Part shown: positions 24,097-34,222 of the stretch, one piece after another
Layout of the letters: each line of letters starts with the position of its first letter
How positions within the stretch are numbered: position 1 is the first letter of the stretch
Assembly: GCA_037127255.1 (NCBI GenBank)
Contig: JBANSL010000003.1
Location: 44,265,314 to 44,329,313 of the forward strand
Source of the DNA: Persicaria tinctoria
Lineage: Eukaryota > Streptophyta > Magnoliopsida > Caryophyllales > Polygonaceae
Direction of reading: 5' to 3'
Length of the DNA: 64,000 nt
Program-made: the position numbers and the translations under genes
The notes under the pieces: generated by a model
Told to the model about the DNA's origin: nothing
Database searches by the model: none
What the model saw: the letters and a program-made list of their open reading frames with translations, nothing else

Positions 24097-24778
24097 TGTT
24101 GGGGCTAGAAACCACTTTCCAGCCGCACCCGGAAGCGAATTCGGTAATAAGAGAACCGACAACAATCAGCCAGCAAACTAACAACCAACCGATAATATCC
24201 AATCTTGAAACCAAACAACCAAGCAACCACAACACAGATAAAAGCACAAATATTGACACAAGATTTACGTGGGAAAAACCCTCTCTAACCAAAGGATAAA
24301 AAAACCCACCTTCCGCCCGCCAGAGCAACCAATCCACTAATCAATAGGTCAATACAAGTGTTTAACAATCCAGTCTCAACCCGAGACAAATAAATATCGA
24401 GATCTCAAACACCAATCTAAATACAACCTGATCTAAAAAGGATTCCTCTCCAAAACCTAGCTAAACACTTGTAATCAGATTAGATTTCCAAGGAGAAGAA
24501 AATACCTATCAACAAACTCCCGTTGTTGACTTGCCGAAGGAAGAAGGCGGATCACCGGATCAAGAGACGAAACACCCGCTCGAATCTCTTACCTTTCACT
24601 CCTTTCTCCCTCCTCTCTCTCTTCTTTCTCTCTCCTTTCTTATGTTGCTGGCGGCACTAACCCTTGGAGCTCCACTTGCTCTCGTGCTCACCTAAATCAA
24701 AGGCAAAATATTGCCTTTATTAAACAAGCCAACTAGTGGCTTCATTGGGCTGGACCCAAATGGGCCATAGGCCCAACA
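24097..24778 (-). repeat. 5' LTR of the copia element (right in the window)
   Basis: 682 bp with TG...CA ends, matching 21752-22433, next to the PBS. Followed by TGTCC, the target duplication. Confidence 0.92.
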
Positions 24779-27235
24779 TGTCCGACGTAGGTCCGAGAAG
24801 CCATCGAAAGCCTTCGGTGAAGCCCAGAACTCCGATCGAGAGCTCCGAAGTCGCGAACATCCTCGGTGAGCTCCCGATCTTTTCTTTCCTTCCTCGTTCG
24901 ATTCGTGAATCCTTGTTTGCTTAGGCTAGGCGGGGGGGTGTTTGAGAACTGAGTGTGGGGAGTTGGGCGAGATCGAGAGTTTCGGTGAGCATCGAGGGCG
25001 GCGAGGCGAGCGTTGAGAGCGAGCGCTGGCGGAGATGAACGAGCAGAGTCGATGTCGTGCGAGGGACCGGCGTGAGCGAGAGCCTGGAGCAGCGAGAACG
25101 AGCGGAGACGGAAGAACTGAGGTGCTGGGACGAGCAGCCGTCGGCGGCCTTCTTCTCCGGGCGGCGTCGAGCATCGCAGGCGAGCAGACGGGGATCGGGA
25201 GCGGGAGCCTTCAGATGTTTGAAGGAAGAAGAAGATGGGGGTGGGCCCTCCTCTGCCCAGTCAGCACCCGTGGGGCCCGCTTCATTTCTTTTCAAAATTT
25301 GTTCCGTTGAGCTGGGTTGAGATTTTACGGGTTTGATTCGGTTTGAACCGGTTCAGCTATTTAAATAAAAAAAACCGGTCCGGTTTAGGGCAATTGAAAA
25401 TCAGATTTTAAAAGGGGAATTGGGCCTGTTTCTTTGGGCTGGATTTGGTTCTTTCAAATAGATCCGATTTTGAGATTTTAAACAAAGATGCCGGATTTCT
25501 TTTGAGTTTATAAATAAGGGTCGGTTTGGTATTTTATAAAGAAAAAGGGTCGGGTTTGATAAATTAAAAAGGGTTGATTTTATTAAATGAGAATGGTTGA
25601 GATTTTAAAGGATTTAGGAATGCTTTATTGACAATGGTTAAAAGAAAATAGTATGTGAAATATTATATAATATTATGAGACTTAGAGATTTAAAAGGGTA
25701 TTGTCGGATTTAAATCGAAAAATGAAGTTGTCGAGCGTTTTCAAAAGGGCAGAAATTCTAACTAGTTGATTCGGATTTTGAAGCGGTTTCGGAACTAACT
25801 TGGGGAATTATGTGATCGATGACTAACTAGCATGTTCATATGATTGATTGGCTAATAGCATGATTTGTGTGAATTAATGGCATGAATGAATGACTAACGA
25901 CATGATGAGATGCTAGAATTTCGTATCGTTTGACTTATGCCTCATGAGCTATGATTAATATGATGAAAATTGGAGATATACGATCATGCGGATATATGAG
26001 TATTATTTAAAATATACGAATGTGGCGAAATGGAATGATGAGAATGATATGGTCTTATGGAATGTGATGAAATGATGAATGGTTGAACTTGATGAGATGA
26101 TGATTATGATGTAGTTATACTTTATTGAGTGATGTGTGCTTGCGGGATTGGATGGTTAAATGTAGACTTATATGGACGTTATGATATGTATCTAGGTGAT
26201 CTTTAATCTATCGTAATGCTTGTCTTGCTGTTCTGCACCGCTAGGTAAGTCTCTTCGGAGCTTACTCAGATTGAATAGAGCTATTCCCTGCTTTAGGTGC
26301 ATGATATACTAGGTGTTTGCATTAATGATCAGCATGCCATGTAGTACCATGCTAGGTTGCATCGATCGTTGAGCATTCTATTTCTTTATGTGTATGTAAA
26401 CAGAACGGCCGTTATCTGTGAAGTAACTAGAGTCATTGCTAGGGTTATAGGACGACCTAGTCTCATCGGGTCCCGTCCTGAGTCAATCGAGTCATGAACT
26501 TCCTTATATTATGAGATGCATGTGGGCTTTATTGTGGAGCGGGTTAGGCATGCGTGCCGCCCGATTATGATGGAATGCATTCACGAGCTGGCCAGTCTCC
26601 GCCCTATCGGAAGGGGGTGGAGGTAGGAGAGGGACATACCACTTGGTATTCTGTGCTAAGGCCTTATTATTATTATGCACTTGATCTTAGGAGCATGTTA
26701 GTGTGTTAATATTCCGACATGCATCTAGAAGCATCTTTATTAGGTATAGCGTATATGTGTGCTTAGGGTTGGGATGCAGAGCTAAAGTGGGCATCGATCT
26801 GATCCCTCCCCATATCAAATTTTTTAGGTATCCGTTATGCTTACTACTGTTGATGCTGATTTGAGTCCATGACCGCTGGGTCTAACATGGCGGAAAGAGA
26901 GAGTTGAGATTCCAACTTCACCAATTTAATTACGGCTCGAATTTGAATGGTTGATCATATTTTGACCCGGCTCTGCCGTGGCACCCCTTTGTATTATGCT
27001 TTACTTCCGCTATTTGTGTGACCTTTGGTTTTCCACGCTTAGACCTATGACAGGTACAGGGGACTTCCCCGGGGATTCCAACGATCCCTTCGAATTTTGG
27101 GTATGAAATCCCACTTTAAAATGTTAGGATAGAATTTCAAACCTTCAACCTGTACTCGGGGCGCAAGATCCTAACGAGGGGTTTCATCCCTCGAAACGTA
27201 ACCCAGGAATCATAATTCCAGGCCGTTACAAACTC

Positions 27236-28744
27236 GATAAGGGAATAACCTTTCAGAATAGTGGTTAGGTTACTTACCGCGGCACAGGTTGGGCCGCATC
27301 GATTATTTTGATGCGGGTCAGGTAAGCCCGTTGGGAAGATTGATCACTTCACCAGGTAGATTCCCGGGCCCCACTAAAAATGGTGGCCTGGAGAGATCGG
27401 GGCTTTTTCACACGCTGCCATCAAGGGGCCAATGGAGTGTCCGGTTGGGGATGGGGACGACGGCGCCACTGGGTCTCAGCTTGCAAGGAAGCTGGTCTTA
27501 GAAGGGACTCCGACGTCAGGTCGTCGAGTCAGGATCGCAGACCCTGCAGAGAGCCCTTCCAGTGAGGCTGGCCAGACTCGCCCCACAGCTTCCAGTCCAT
27601 GCAAGGATTTCATTCTGATCGATTGAGATCCTCAGAGATCCTATGCGCCGGACGGGAGAGAGTGCAAGCCCCAGCCGAACCCCTATCTATCATTTCCCTT
27701 TAAGTTTAGTTTTTTTTTCTTTTTATGATTTTCAATTCGCGGGAGAGACAGCCTCCCGCTACCTATGTAATTTTTTTATTGAATTTTAATATTTAGTACT
27801 GCGTATGTGTTTTTGGATATTTTAGTTTAAAATTAAATAATCACTTAGGAAGAACTTAACAAACACTAAAGTACGTATACATTCGTATATATATATTCAT
27901 ATATGATATCATCAAATAGCAAGTATTTCTATGAACATAACTGGTTTTGCACCTACTGTAAACTAAATAGTATTTTACGTATCTTTAAAAACAAAAGAGA
28001 TGGATTAGTCCAAACTACGACAATTTAAGGATAAAGTGTGTGTTTTGTTTTTTGGTAGTATTAAATTATGGATGTGTATTTGAAAACAGAAGAGGTGGAT
28101 TTGATCAATGTTCAATCATTTTAAGGGTATAAAGTCTAAATTTCATAGTTGGTACTAGTTTTATACGCTTCAAATTTGATATTATCTTCAAAGTTCGTAC
28201 TGATTCATATTGAAAAGCTTAAGTTATTATACGTTGTACAGTTATTATTATTACACCGTTGGATTTCAGGAAATCAAGGGCCACGATCGAATACAAGCCA
28301 TGCGAAGGGCTGATGCGGCACACGCTGCTTCAGTAATTATTTTAATTGCGTTTAATAAATTGGTGATGCGGCGTACCCATCACCTTACATTATGTTTTTG
28401 TTTAATAAATTATATTTTAAACATTTTTCAACTTAAAATATGCGTTTAATTATTTTAATTGCGTGAAATAACCTATTTTTTAAAGGTTATTTATAATTTA
28501 TCTCTAAAGGTTAATTATTGAAATACAATTTTTAACTATCTAATCAATTATTTCTAAAAAAATAATTAGACAATTTAATTTGTAATTTTAGTTTATTTAA
28601 ATAAATTAATTTTAATTTTAATATATTTTTATTTGAATTAATATATGAATGTATATATATATTCATTGATAGTACAAAAGTCGATAATCAAGGGCCTAAA
28701 CTGGGATGTAAGAGAAAAATCCAAATTGTATGTAAGAGATAATA
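27236..28744. other. intergenic DNA, no gene recognised
   Basis: 27236-27690 is moderately GC-rich and contains three overlapping plus-strand ORFs of 60-70 codons (27289-27626) with no family resemblance. It directly continues the sequence interrupted at 5458, so it may be the upstream part of the PF04195-bearing element. After 27760 the DNA is AT-rich with ordinary intergenic composition, and I see no further structure apart from AT runs. Confidence 0.4.
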
Positions 28745-28784
28745 ATAATAATAATAATTGTAAAAAAAAGGAAGTCCTAAACTG

Positions 28785-28860
28785 CGATGTATAAAAATGG
28801 AATTCGAACCTGAGACCTACGGGTAATAAGGAAAGGGGATACACCACTAAAGCAAGGAAG
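28785..28860 (-). repeat. tRNA-like (SINE-type) sequence
   Basis: The minus strand carries TTAGTGGTGTA and, further on, GGTTCGAATTCC, resembling A and B boxes of a tRNA-derived SINE head. The paralogous stretch is at 33265-33350. No tail or target duplication was identified. Confidence 0.4.
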
Positions 28861-30126
28861 GAATACTGATTGATGTTGAAATCCTGTAATGATTATCTGT
28901 AGTTTTGTTTTCCGATGCGCCACCACAAGCAGCAGTCATCCGCATTAATTAAGGGCACGCATGTGGGACAGCAACGTAAGGAAGAAGTTTTGATACACAT
29001 TTCCCTCCATATTTCAACTGTGATGAACTTTGTGCACGTTTTTAAAGAGTTAAAAATGGATACATAATACTATAATACTTCAAATTAATTTCTTTTGTTA
29101 GTACTGTAATTGTTTTATTTTTTTGAGCAAGTAAATTTTTTATAAAATAATATAATCATTAAAAAATGCATAAAATGTATTTAACAGCAACCATTTCTGA
29201 TTTCTGAATGGAGGGGAGGGGGAATGTATCTTTTTTTAAAAAAAAATACAGTACTGCAGATCAATGATGACTTTTTCACTCCCCATATCAAATCCCAATC
29301 CCCCATACAAGAGCCTCACCAACTTCCCTTCCCTTCCCTTTCATTTTTCTCATTTCCCCCCCTTAAAAGCGACGACGACAGGAGATACCGATACGAAATC
29401 GGAGCGAATCGACAGAGAAGGTAACGCCTTCTCTACTCTCCGATCGTTTTTGGTCTTTCCCCTCTCCCTAACATTCTGATTATCGGTGAATTTGTGCTGA
29501 CTTTAGGTGGTTTCTGATGCAGGTTTGTGTCTACAGAAGAGTGAAGGTTCAATCTATCCCTAATTCGACGATAAACAAGGTTAGGCTCTTTCTCACATCT
29601 AAACCCCTACCCCAATTGTTGTAATATGTCATCTGTGGTAAAGCACTTCGGATTTTACATTGATGCATGTGTAGAGTTAGGGATTTTAGGGTATCGAACT
29701 GTAGATTTAGGGTTTATGTGTATTTTGAAGTTGCTTGTTGTGATTTGTACCGGTTTAGTTATGTGTTTGGTATGAACTATGTAATTGGTGCGGTATGAAC
29801 TTCGAATTGGAGCTTTGGGTTTTATTGGTTGGATTTTGGTATGAACTTGTAATTGGTGCGCGCGTTAGGGACTTAGGATTTTTGGGTTTTGTACTGGCTG
29901 CATGTTAAATTGATTGCAACTACTTTTGGGCAAAATAGATGTTAGGGGTTTGTACTGGTTGAATGTTTGATTGCAACTCGTGACATAGCGTTTTAAATAA
30001 CCGTTTCTTTCTGAGTTCCTATCTTATTCATTGCAAATTCGATTTCAATCAACAAAATTTAAGTGTTTAATTTGTTTATGCTATTTATGGAATGTCTGAT
30101 TCAATGTATGTTGTGCAGGCTTAAAG

Positions 30127-32248
30127 ATGTCTGATTCTCAGAATTCCCGGACATCGTCATTTTCAGAAAGCAACGGGGCCAGCACGAACCCATTCGCACA
30201 CCACCCACCTGGGGTAAGTTACTCGACTTTTTTTAAATCAATTTTGTTTCATTTCGATTACTCATAACACATTAGTCCTGGTCCTCTAATTTCTGTCATA
30301 TTTGCAGTTTCCAGCGCAGCCGGCTCACAGGAATACAACAGCGTCCTCCGACCGGTCCAGCACCCAGAACACCAGGGTGATGGAGCTTCAAGATAGAAAC
30401 GCGGAGCTCCAATCGAACCTTCGGCAAGCCGAACTGGATGCTCACCGTGTCACGGGGAACCTAGCGGTTCTGGACCACCAGCTACAGATGGCAACAATGC
30501 TAATTGCCACCCTCTGGGACCAGAAGAGGGAGAACGAATTGGCCCTTGCTAATGCAAAACAGCTGCTGCTGGAGTAGGAGGGTTCGGAGGCGAAGAAGGA
30601 CAAGATGCTGGTATTCGCCAAGGAGGAGGCGGCCAAGTCAAGAGAGAACTAGGACAAAACGGGCGTTGTGTAAAGACTCGGATTTTTAAATCCTAATTCC
30701 TCAGAAAAAGAAAATCAAAATGAATTTTAAAGCGGATTTTAGCGGAAAAAATTCTCTAGCTCGAACTCTGATTTCGTAAAATGGATCTCCGACCTGATTA
30801 AAATTTTAAGAACTAACGTGGCAACCTCGATGTTCGGATTTCATGATTAAATTCGGATTGGAAAATTTTAAAGTTTATTTTGATCGAACCGGTATAACAG
30901 CGAGAGGGTGGATTTTGGGATTTAATTATCGGGTATTTTGAATTTCACTCCCAACACATGAGTTGTCTCTTGTCCTTGCCTCGTTGACCTCCCAACAGCT
31001 CACCTCTCTCCCTCTTTGATCCACATTTGATCCCCCTATTTCTAGCTAGACAGTAGACACCCTATCCCCTTTTGAGGTCCCCCCTCCTTTGTCTACAAAA
31101 GCCAAGCCCCGTTGCAGGAGCTCTTTTCCCTCTTTCACTCTAAATCAGGCTCTCCTATCCCTTCTTTTAATTAAATCCAAACCCTCACACACAATTCCCC
31201 TTTTACTTCCTTCTCTGCACTCCCTCTCCAATACACACACCACCCCAAAGCTCCAAACTTTCCTCCGTGGATTCAAGTCGCCACCACCAGGCTCCACCAC
31301 TCCCTTCTTCACTCTTTTTCCTCGAATCAGCAGCAGAGGCTCTCTCCTTACCTCCCAGGAGCCTCCAGCATCAGAAGCGGCAACCGGAGAGCCCCGACGA
31401 CCGAGACGCCGCCCCTCCTTCCCTTCCGCCCTGTTCCTTATATTATGAGATGCTTGCGGGCTTTATTGTGGATACGGGTTGGGCATGCGTGCCACCCGAT
31501 TATATGGAATGCATTCATGAGCTGGACAGTCTCCGCCCTATCGGAAGGGGGTGGAGGTAGGAGAGGTATATACCACTTGGTATTCGGTGCTAAGGCCTTA
31601 TTATATTTATGCACTTGATCTTAGGACCATGCTAGTGTGTTAATATTCCGCCTTGCATCTAGAAGCATCTTTATTAGGACTAGTGTGTGTATATGTCTGC
31701 TTGTTTGGGATTATATTGCGTAGGGCTTCGATCTGACACCGCCCCGCATACATTTTTTTTAGGTTTGTTTTGCGGCATAATTATTCCTTGTTTCCGTGAC
31801 GTGGGAACTCTCTTGGGAGATCTCAAAGAAATGGTTTAACTCCACTAACGTTGTATATTAAATTTCAATAAATGCGCTTATTGATTTGGTTTTGACTCGA
31901 CTCTGCCGTGTCATCCTCTTGTATTACACCTTGATTCTACTATTTGCATGACTGTTGGTTTTCCACGCTTAGACTTATGACAGGTACAGGGGACTTCCCC
32001 GGGGATTCCAACGATCCCTTCAAATTTTGGATATGAAATCCCACTTTAAAATGTTAGGATAGAATTTCAAACATTCAACCTGTACTCGGGGCGTAAGATC
32101 CTAACGAGGGGTTTCGTCCCTCGAAACGTAACCCATGAATCATAATCCCGGGCCGTTACACGCTGTGATCAAGTCCTTGGTCCAGATCATAGTGGTCCTC
32201 TCCTGGATATCCATTTCCACCTTCTTGGCGCACCTCCTGAAGAAGTGA
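30127..32248 (+). pseudogene. coiled-coil, tail-anchored protein gene, copy A (interrupted)
   Basis: I do not recognise the family. The 5' leader appears spliced: exon-like segments end near 29420 (AG|GTAACG) and 29579 (AAG|GTTAGG), and the acceptor TGTGCAG lies at 30113-30119. The first coding exon is 30127-30213 (MSDSQNSR ... NPFAHHPPG). A 94-bp intron follows, then an exon from 30308 with a heptad-like coiled coil (ELQDRNAELQSNLRQAEL...). The frame meets TAG at 30575-30577 and a second TAG near 30650. The exon is then split at 30668 by a solo LTR; its tail resumes at 32161 and encodes a hydrophobic C-terminal segment (IIVVLSWISISTFLAHLL) with TGA at 32246-32248. Copy B shows the uninterrupted arrangement. 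Confidence 0.7.
30669..32160 (+). mobile_element. solo LTR, shorter variant of the large-element family
   Basis: It starts TGTAAAGACTCGG and ends CGGGCCGTTACA, like the LTR at 5459-8714. The distal 730 bp match it closely, while the proximal part is shortened and divergent, for a total of 1492 bp. Flanks are CGTTG (30664-30668) and CGCTG (32161-32165), a 5-bp duplication with one change. The paralogous empty site in copy B reads CGTGG followed directly by TGATCA, which confirms the insertion. Confidence 0.88.
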
Positions 32249-32935
32249 AGCTCTGTCTTGTTTTAAAGTTAATTTAAACTCTTTGTTTTTTAGATTTTTG
32301 GAAACTTGTTGTGGGTTTGTCAGTTTTTGGACATCATTTTTTGGATAACTGTTATGGTGAAATTTTGGACAAGGTTGAAGAAAAATTGTTATGGTTTAAT
32401 ATATGTGAATACATTATGGTTTAATGGTTTAATGTGAATCCAACCAAAAAAATGGTTTAATGTGAATATTATATTATGGTTTAATGGTTTAATGTGAATA
32501 TTATATTATGGTTTAATGTTAATATTCTGGACAAGTTTCATGGTTCTAAAAAAAAATTTAACTTAAAGATTTTTTTTGAAACCGTATTCGTTTTTCAAAA
32601 ATATTTTTTCACAATTAATTACAATTTTCTCTTATAGCTAATTTTTTCATAAGTATCCATAGTAGACATGCATTTGAATTTATTTTATTAGAATTGCTGT
32701 CCACACACCAAATAGGCAAATAGGTCTCGGGTTCGATTCCTATTTTATTGCACTTGACAATTCACATATACCCACTTAGACGCGCTGCATTGCCTGATGC
32801 AAAATGCATCATGCTGTCTTGGTTTAAGACAATTAGACAAGTAATTGTCTACTTTTTCAATTCTCCTTTCTGTATTCTTTTTTCCCGTAATTGTCTACTT
32901 CTTTCCTATTAGTAAAAATTAAAAATTACAAAAAT

Positions 32936-33208
32936 TAAAAATTACAGAAAATAACCCTTTAAAAATGTATCTTTTCACTTAACCACCCCTTAAATTAAAA
33001 ATTAAAGAAAACCACCCTTTAAATGGTATTTGTTTACAACTCACCACCCCTTCAACTATTTTTGTTACTTTATCATTACATAAAATTTTATATTTAAGGG
33101 GTGGTTAAGTTAAAACACCAATTTTTAAAGGGCGTTTTTTTGTAATTTCATAACAAGTGGTTAAGTTAAAACACCAATGTTTAAAGGGTGGTTTAATGTA
33201 ATTTTGCA
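32936..33208. repeat. AT-rich foldback sequence at the junction of the tandem copies
   Basis: The left arm (about 32941-33000, with AACCCTTTAAAAATG and CTTAACCACCCCTTAAAT) is inverted in 33092-33147 (TTTAAGGGGTGGTTAAG, TTTTTAAAGGGCG). A further partial copy of the right arm follows at 33158-33205. It looks like a MITE or foldback element; no target duplication was defined. Confidence 0.6.
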
Positions 33209-33646
33209 TAATAATAATTGTACAAAGAAAAAAGTTGTTCGACATTAAAATTGGTCTACAATGGGATGCATAAAATGGAACTCGAAACTGGGACCTATGT
33301 GTAAAGAGGTAAGGGGTAAACCACTATGGTAAGGAAGGACGACTGATTGATGTTGAATAGCTGAAATCATTATCTCTAATTTATTTTTCAGATGCGTCAC
33401 CAGAAGCAGCAGTCATCCGCATTAATTAAGGGCACGCATGTGGGACGGCAACGTAAGGAACAAGTTTTGATACACATTTCCCTCCATATTTCAACTGTGA
33501 TGAACTTTGTGCACGTTTTTTTAAAGAGTTAAAAACTGATACATAATACTACTCCGTATAATACTTCAAATTAATATCTTAAGTGTTTACTGAATTTTTT
33601 TTATAAAATAACATAATCATTAAAAAAAATGCATAAAATGTTTTAA

Positions 33647-33970
33647 CGGAAATTTCGCCTGGTACCCCTGTGGTATTGCGTATTTCGCACGGTGTACAGA
33701 AGTTTTGCTAAATTCGCACGGTACCCCTGAGGTTTGTACAATTTCGCACCATGCCCCTAATGGGTTAAAACTGACAGAATTAAAAAACCACCGTTAAATT
33801 ACTTTACTTAGCCCTAGTCTCTTACCTTCTTGCGCGCTCGGGGAACTGAAGAGAGGAGAGGAGAGAAGGGAACCGGAGAGGAAGAGCACTGCACTGAACC
33901 GCCGCCGGCCACAGCAACCGCCACCGCCGCTGCTCGCGTGCCCTGTTGCACCGGAACTGCTGCTGCTCGC
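33647..33970 (+). repeat. left terminal inverted repeat of the MULE
   Basis: It pairs with the reverse complement of about 38578-38933. The first 130 bp match almost perfectly and contain phased copies of TTCGCAC / GGTACCCCTG. The inner part includes the GCGCGCTCGGGGAACTGAAG block and a CCGCCG-rich segment with small indels. Confidence 0.85.
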
Positions 33971-34222
33971 GACCTCGCTCCAGACGCCCTTGCTTCGCCC
34001 TTGCTTCGACGCCTCTTAATTTCTACCGATTGAAGGTAATTTCAACCTATTTTGTGCATTCCATTTAGCACCACCAGTACATATTAGGGATTGAAGCAAT
34101 TCTCTACATATTAGGGATTTCACTTTGAATTTCACTTTAACTAAACTAAAGTTGTGAATTTGTTTCTACAATTTGAGTGGTAAGTTTGATATTTTATTTG
34201 TGATTTGATTATTCTATATAGG

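Larger units (their letters stand above)
21752..24778 (-). mobile_element. internally deleted Ty1/copia retrotransposon nested in the 3' LTR
   Basis: This 3027-bp element has two 682-bp LTRs (TGTTGGGGCTAG...GGCCCAACA) that differ at only about ten positions by eye. Orientation is minus: the PBS lies beside the right LTR and the purine tract beside the left one. The interior of 1.66 kb carries remnants of gag, a protease and the start of the pre-integrase segment; integrase, reverse transcriptase and RNase H are deleted. Intact ends with a gutted interior indicate a non-autonomous copy moved in trans. Confidence 0.92.
5459..27230 (+). mobile_element. large LTR retrotransposon (LARD-like), with two younger elements nested inside
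   Basis: This is a complete element, from TGTAAAGGCTTGGG at the left end to GGGCCGTTACA-type sequence at the right end, flanked by the perfect 5-bp duplication AACTC (5454-5458 and 27231-27235). Both LTRs are about 3.26 kb once the nested copia is subtracted from the right one. The internal domain is 8715-20939; without the Athila-like insertion it is about 5.3 kb and has no long ORF and no recognisable gag, protease, RT or integrase. Long LTRs, an intact primer site and a non-coding interior fit the 'large retrotransposon derivative' class that is mobilised in trans by a gypsy relative. Assignment to gypsy rests on LTR length, PBS and the style of the 3' end, not on a protein. Confidence 0.88.
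20940..27230 (+). repeat. 3' LTR of the large element, split by the copia insertion
   Basis: Positions 20940-21751 and 24779-27230 together match 5459-8714 over their whole length (about 3.26 kb). The copia element sits between them, duplicating a 5-bp site (TGTCT on the left, TGTCC on the right; the 5' LTR has TGTCC at the homologous place). Confidence 0.92.
28745..32817 (+). repeat. tandem duplication, copy A
   Basis: This segment is homologous to 33208-41021. Without the solo LTR it is about 2.58 kb; the partner without its MULE is about 2.52 kb. Homology runs from an ATA-rich tract with a tRNA-like B box, through the whole coiled-coil gene, to the tract TGATGCAAAATGCATCATG. Identity is highest between about 29310 and 30126 and lower at both ends and in the coding exons. 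Confidence 0.85.

Noticed and set aside
32700..32755. tRNA gene from the GGTTCGATTCC motif (also 40895-40945)
   Set aside because: Only a B-box-like phrase is present; no acceptor or D-arm pairing could be built.
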